A stretch of 10,919 nt of DNA, taken from assembly GCA_003024985.2 (NCBI GenBank), contig PXIH01S0004336.1; one strand, written 5' to 3'. This DNA comes from Euperipatoides rowelli. Lineage: Eukaryota > Onychophora > Udeonychophora > Euonychophora > Peripatopsidae. Of this stretch, positions 1-10,919 are shown in pieces. Every line of letters starts with the position of its first letter. Position 1 is the first letter of the stretch. The translations under genes and the position numbers were made by a program. A model generated the notes under the pieces. It was not told the origin of the DNA. It did no database searches and saw only the letters and a list, made by a program, of their open reading frames with translations.

Positions 1-2485
1 AAAAAAAAAAATTTAGTGCCTCCCGGGAATTATCCCTCTATCCCTGTGGGCCAGTCCGTGCCTGATTCCAAGTTAACTTCGTAATTTTATTTTATTACAA
101 TATACCTCTACCTGATAGAGACTACTATTCATTTATCAAAATTTTATTTAATTCCTTTTATTTGAGAAATAAACAAAATTTTGTCCATAGTCTTTAGATT
201 ATTTTCTTGTTTACAAGCATTACAATGTGATGTTTCGTGTTTTTATTTTTTATATGTCATTCCTTAATCTATTTTCAAGGAAGTTATACTATAGCCTAGC
301 CTAATATTTAGTTATTTTGTAAGCAATTAAGTTTCTTGATAGCCATCTATATAAATTTGCCATGACCACAAAATGACCTTACATTTCTTGTTTGCTTTTC
401 ATAAATGTATGAATATTTATAGACCGATATTTTTGCGTGTGATTGTGTTGTGAATGGAATTACCTTGCAGGCATGCTGCTTATAGTATTAACCAATTATT
501 ATATTATTGTTTATTCTCTAGGCCCTTGCTAGGAAATTATACAGTAGAACTGCAATTAAGTTTAGTTTATATAACAGTATAATGAGGAAAAGGGTGCTTG
601 AAGTGAGGGGAGAGTAGTCACTATTAGTTGTTGTTTTTTTTATTATTTTTAAATGGCTTTAGTTATTTTTTATAGCTTTTTTAATTCAGTATGGAATTAT
701 TAAAATTTCAAGCATTTGACCCAAATAGTTATTAGACAATTAAAAATGTATCCTGTATATATATTAGTTAATGTTTAAAATTTGAAATAACTGCTTTATG
801 ACAGATTTTTATTGTTTACTATTTCAATGTTTAGATAGAAATTGCATCAGTTTTTGTTTTTTTTTTATATTTTATTTTGCATAATTTTATTACAATAACA
901 TGTGAACCTTAGTTAATGAATACGGTATAAATTATTATCTCTTCGTATATCGTACCCATGATCAGATGATAAAACTCGTGCGAGTTGTGGTCTGATTTAC
1001 TATAAATCATACGAATGAGTCTTTATAATCAATAAACATAATACTGTTGATCTAAACGAAAATTTCCATTTGATATATTGCCAAATTTAAACTGTTTTGT
1101 ATTTTTTGTTGTTTACTATGTCAGTGTTGACTTAGTTTAAAAATATCATTTTTTTTTTTTAATTTTACAAATTTACTATATTAGTATTAATTAATAATTA
1201 CTCCAGTCATCAATGTGATAAGCGCATGTGATTTGTGGTCTGATATAAATCATGAGAATATAGGAAGCTTTAAAGGGACACGTACAATAACAACATAATA
1301 GTGTTGATCTAAACTAAAATTTCCATTTGATATCTATTTGGCACTGATTCAGTTTATTTATGTAAATGAGCTGTTCCACCTAGTACCGAAACCGTGTGTT
1401 TTGTTTGCCAATTTTTTTTTTTTTTTCATTAAATTTGTTGTTGAATTATTTGCCTACTTTAAATTTAACTCGAATTTACCTTGATAAAAATTAAGTGCAA
1501 ATTAGACTATTATTTATTTAAACTATTTTTTTCTTTCTTCCTTCTATATATAACAATTATTTTCAATAATTGGTTATATACTGTATTTCTATGGAACACT
1601 AATTAATAATAATAATAAACTAGATTAATAGAAAAAGTTTGAATTTTTTTTTAATATTTTAAATCGGCAGTAAATGCCACGCTACAGTTAAGTCGTTTAT
1701 ATTTTACCTAGTAAAAAAAAAAAAAGAAACTGGATCACTTTATTATTATGCTAATGTTTCAGATTTCATAGAAAAGTATAACCCCCTTTACTAATCATAT
1801 GCCGTAATGTACCAGGAAGTCGTAGTAGGGGTTGAAAAACAACAAACTGAGTAATGGCTTATCTTACACATGCGTGGCTAGGAAGTGATCATATAAATAC
1901 GTGATTTTGCTGTTGACACATTAGTTAACAACTGGTTTGAGACAAGATAGGTTGTGGCCATTTAGGCTGGTATTGTTTTGGCTGTGAATATATTTTTTTT
2001 AAGGCTGTCTAAATTATAATCAGTCATGGGATTTATCATTATTGAAGGTTGGTGTTAGTCTTACTTCATTTTTTTAATTTTGTAAATGTTTTTTTTAAAT
2101 AGTAACTTTTGGAAATTTATTTACTGGTTTATTATTATTATTAGTTTACCAGTATTTTCCCTTAGGCATACATTAGAGTTAGAGTTAAAAGGGGGATTGG
2201 GCTAATGTATTGTATTTCTTTCAATATACTGTATAATTATTCTCTCGAATATTTTATTATTATTAATCAATCTTGCCACAGCTCATGCACAACTTTATTA
2301 TTATTATTATTGTTGTTATTGTTATTGTGTAAATGTGATAAGACTAATAAGTCACCTTCACTAAGTCTTTATTAACTCTAAATATTCTATTTGATTTAAT
2401 AAAGTAGAACTGTTGTAGTTAGGCTAATCCGTTTGCGGGTGGTGACATTAATTTTTTTTTTTTTTTTTTTTAACTTTTTTTTTAG
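1..2485 (+). other. Non-coding upstream region, probably 3' part of a phase-1 intron
   Basis: No convincing exon was found here on either strand; every frame is cut often by stops. Because exon a starts with two bases of a split codon, at least the 3' end of this stretch must be intron. It holds a GC-richer 80-base patch at the very start, a diverged tandem duplication at about 785-1345, AAT/ATT microsatellites (about 1604-1618 and 2295-2327), A13 and T-rich runs, and T20 at 2452-2471 before the acceptor. A candidate branch A is at 2473 in TTTAAC, though only 13 bases from the exon. Whether a promoter or first exon lies in here cannot be told from the sequence. Confidence 0.75.
785..1345. repeat. 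Diverged tandem duplication, two copies of about 250-300 bases
   Basis: Copy 1 (about 785-1085) and copy 2 (about 1086-1345) share ordered blocks. TGTTTACTAT occurs at about 813 and 1110; TTGTGGTCTGAT at 985 and 1233, followed by ATAAATCAT in both; GTTGATCTAAAC at 1046 and 1303, followed by AAAATTTCCATTTGATAT in both. The offset falls from about 297 to 248-257 through the unit, so indels have built up. The order and strand are the same in both copies. There is no coding potential, and I do not recognise the family. Confidence 0.8.
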
Positions 2486-9826
<7,341 letters not shown>

Positions 9827-10919
9827 GTAAGTAAGATTACAGTTGTATTTTTTTTAATTAAATAATAAATTGAATCAATATGTGACAGTAAAAATGTGGA
9901 GTTTAGCATGGTTATTCAGTGGAGGCAACTTTTTTGCTAATCATTTTATATTCTTGATTAAAATAATATTTTCTGGCAAAAATATTTAATTGTGGCTTAA
10001 GATTTAACCGCTTGCTTTGATGTATTTGAGAAAAAATTATATACAGTTACAGTATTTGCGTAATAAATTAGTAACTTGGTTGTATTCTAAAAAACTAATT
10101 GGTTTGGCTAGCTGTTCTCTTGGTTTTGGCCAAATTGCTGCAATTTGGATGCAATTTACTTAATCTAAAGAAGAAGAAAAAAATGGATAAATTTTATAAA
10201 TGATTTTAAACAACACAATTTACTGTATATTAGTTATAGGCTGTATATTATTATTAATAATACAGTAAGGTATCTTAAATGTTAGCATTCATTATAATTT
10301 TCATTGTCTTTAATTTATTTGAAAAGGAATGAGAAAATTATTTGTTGTAATACATAGCATTTCAGACCACAACTACAGTATATTAATTTAGTCAGCCAAA
10401 TTTTTCTAATCTAAAATAGCAATAACGTTATATGCTACCATCTAGTGGTTAAAATTCTAAACACTTTTTTATATAATGTACTGTGATGGGAGAATGGGGT
10501 AACTTGACGGGGGCTGCATTACTATTTCCATCAAATCAATTTGTATCACTTTTACACAGTTAGAGTTTTTGAAATGATTTCTTTTTAATCTAAGTTCTCT
10601 TAACATTAAAATAAAGTTTCTTATTAGGTTAAAAAAATTATTTAGGATTTTTAAAATTAGACATTTAAAGAATAAAAACAAACATTAACATTACTTCTGA
10701 ACTCAAAAGTTTCCTAGAAATGATGATGTAATTTTTTTTTTAACTTCTTGTCTTTTCCCTTTTAAAACATAAAATTAGATATTACTTGTTTTTTTTTTTA
10801 AGTCTAAGTAGAACGAGTTATTTTTTTTTTTAATATAAAAGTATGCTTAGCCCTTTCCTTACCTCACAAATATTACTAAGAGGAGCATTAATTTTATATT
10901 TTCTGTAGTTTTTGTTTAT
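9827..10919 (+). other. Intron, 5' part, at least 1.09 kb
   Basis: This sequence follows the HRDLKPEN exon to the end of the window. I searched for the expected next exon (VSPVKICDFDLGSG-like) and did not find it, so it must lie further downstream. A 19-base near-perfect palindrome is at 10130-10148, TACAGTA/TACTGTA words recur, and T-rich runs are frequent from 10730 on. The final bases (TTTTCTGTAG before 10909) resemble an acceptor, but what follows does not match the kinase. Confidence 0.88.
10130..10148. repeat. 19-base palindrome with 9-base arms
   Basis: CCAAATTGC at 10130-10138 and GCAATTTGG at 10140-10148 are exact reverse complements around one T. TTGGCCAA overlaps its left end. In AT-rich intron sequence a palindrome this size can arise by chance. 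Confidence 0.85.

Noticed and set aside
2026-2047. Possible first coding exon ATG...GAAG before GTTGGT, phase compatible with exon a
   Set aside because: It has only seven codons (MGFIIIE) with a poor donor and no similarity to MNK N-termini. Such short matches are expected by chance.
10469-10681. Open frame of about 70 codons on the - strand
   Set aside because: It is Phe/Leu/Ile/Asn-rich as expected from AT-rich DNA, with no domain or splice context.
10899-10919. TTTTCTGTAG near the window end as the acceptor of the next kinase exon
   Set aside because: The bases after it read TTTTTGTTTAT and do not give VSPVKICDFD in any frame.

Overview
This is a window of eukaryotic, animal nuclear DNA. 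It is very AT-rich, has long introns and homopolymer runs, and contains no prokaryotic-style gene packing. The one gene I can support is on the + strand. It is the N-terminal and kinase N-lobe part of a MAP-kinase-interacting serine/threonine kinase (MNK family: vertebrate MKNK1/MKNK2, Drosophila Lk6). Six consecutive coding exons (2486-2587, 5176-5273, 7922-8043, 9380-9411, 9518-9622, 9771-9826) join in one uninterrupted frame to give about 172 residues. All intron phases agree across the joins. Residues such as [15 protein letters not shown] and NGGPLL are closer to what I know of arthropod Lk6 than to vertebrate MNK. An arthropod, perhaps a non-insect one given intron size and base composition, is the best guess, but the species cannot be fixed from this sequence alone.

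Layout: 1-2485 is non-coding and is probably the 3' part of an upstream intron, because the first visible exon begins inside a codon. It holds a diverged tandem duplication at about 785-1345. Exon 2486-2587 encodes a very basic segment, the eIF4G/importin-binding type of region. A 2.6-kb intron follows, with a GC-richer patch, a T12/G17 tract and a perfect 34-bp direct repeat just before the next exon. Exon 5176-5273 carries the glycine-rich loop and catalytic lysine. A second 2.6-kb intron holds a C-tract with an unresolved base, a possible Helitron-like remnant and patches of repeated TGGCAA words. Exon 7922-8043 carries the alpha-C region, and its last base is an N. After a 1.3-kb intron come three closely spaced exons (9380-9826) with introns of only 106 and 148 bases, carrying the hinge, the helix D/E region and the HRDLKPEN catalytic loop. 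From 9827 to the end is intron. The MNK-specific DFD motif, activation loop, C-lobe, C-terminal MAPK-docking site and stop codon lie beyond the window, as do the start codon and promoter.

No RNA gene, CRISPR array, intact transposon or second protein-coding gene was supported. I did not find a convincing undescribed system. The most useful observations concern the gene model (the N at a splice junction, tandem donor sites) and repeat structure in the introns (the 34-bp repeat, the duplication, and a strong excess of TACTGTA/TACAGTA words).
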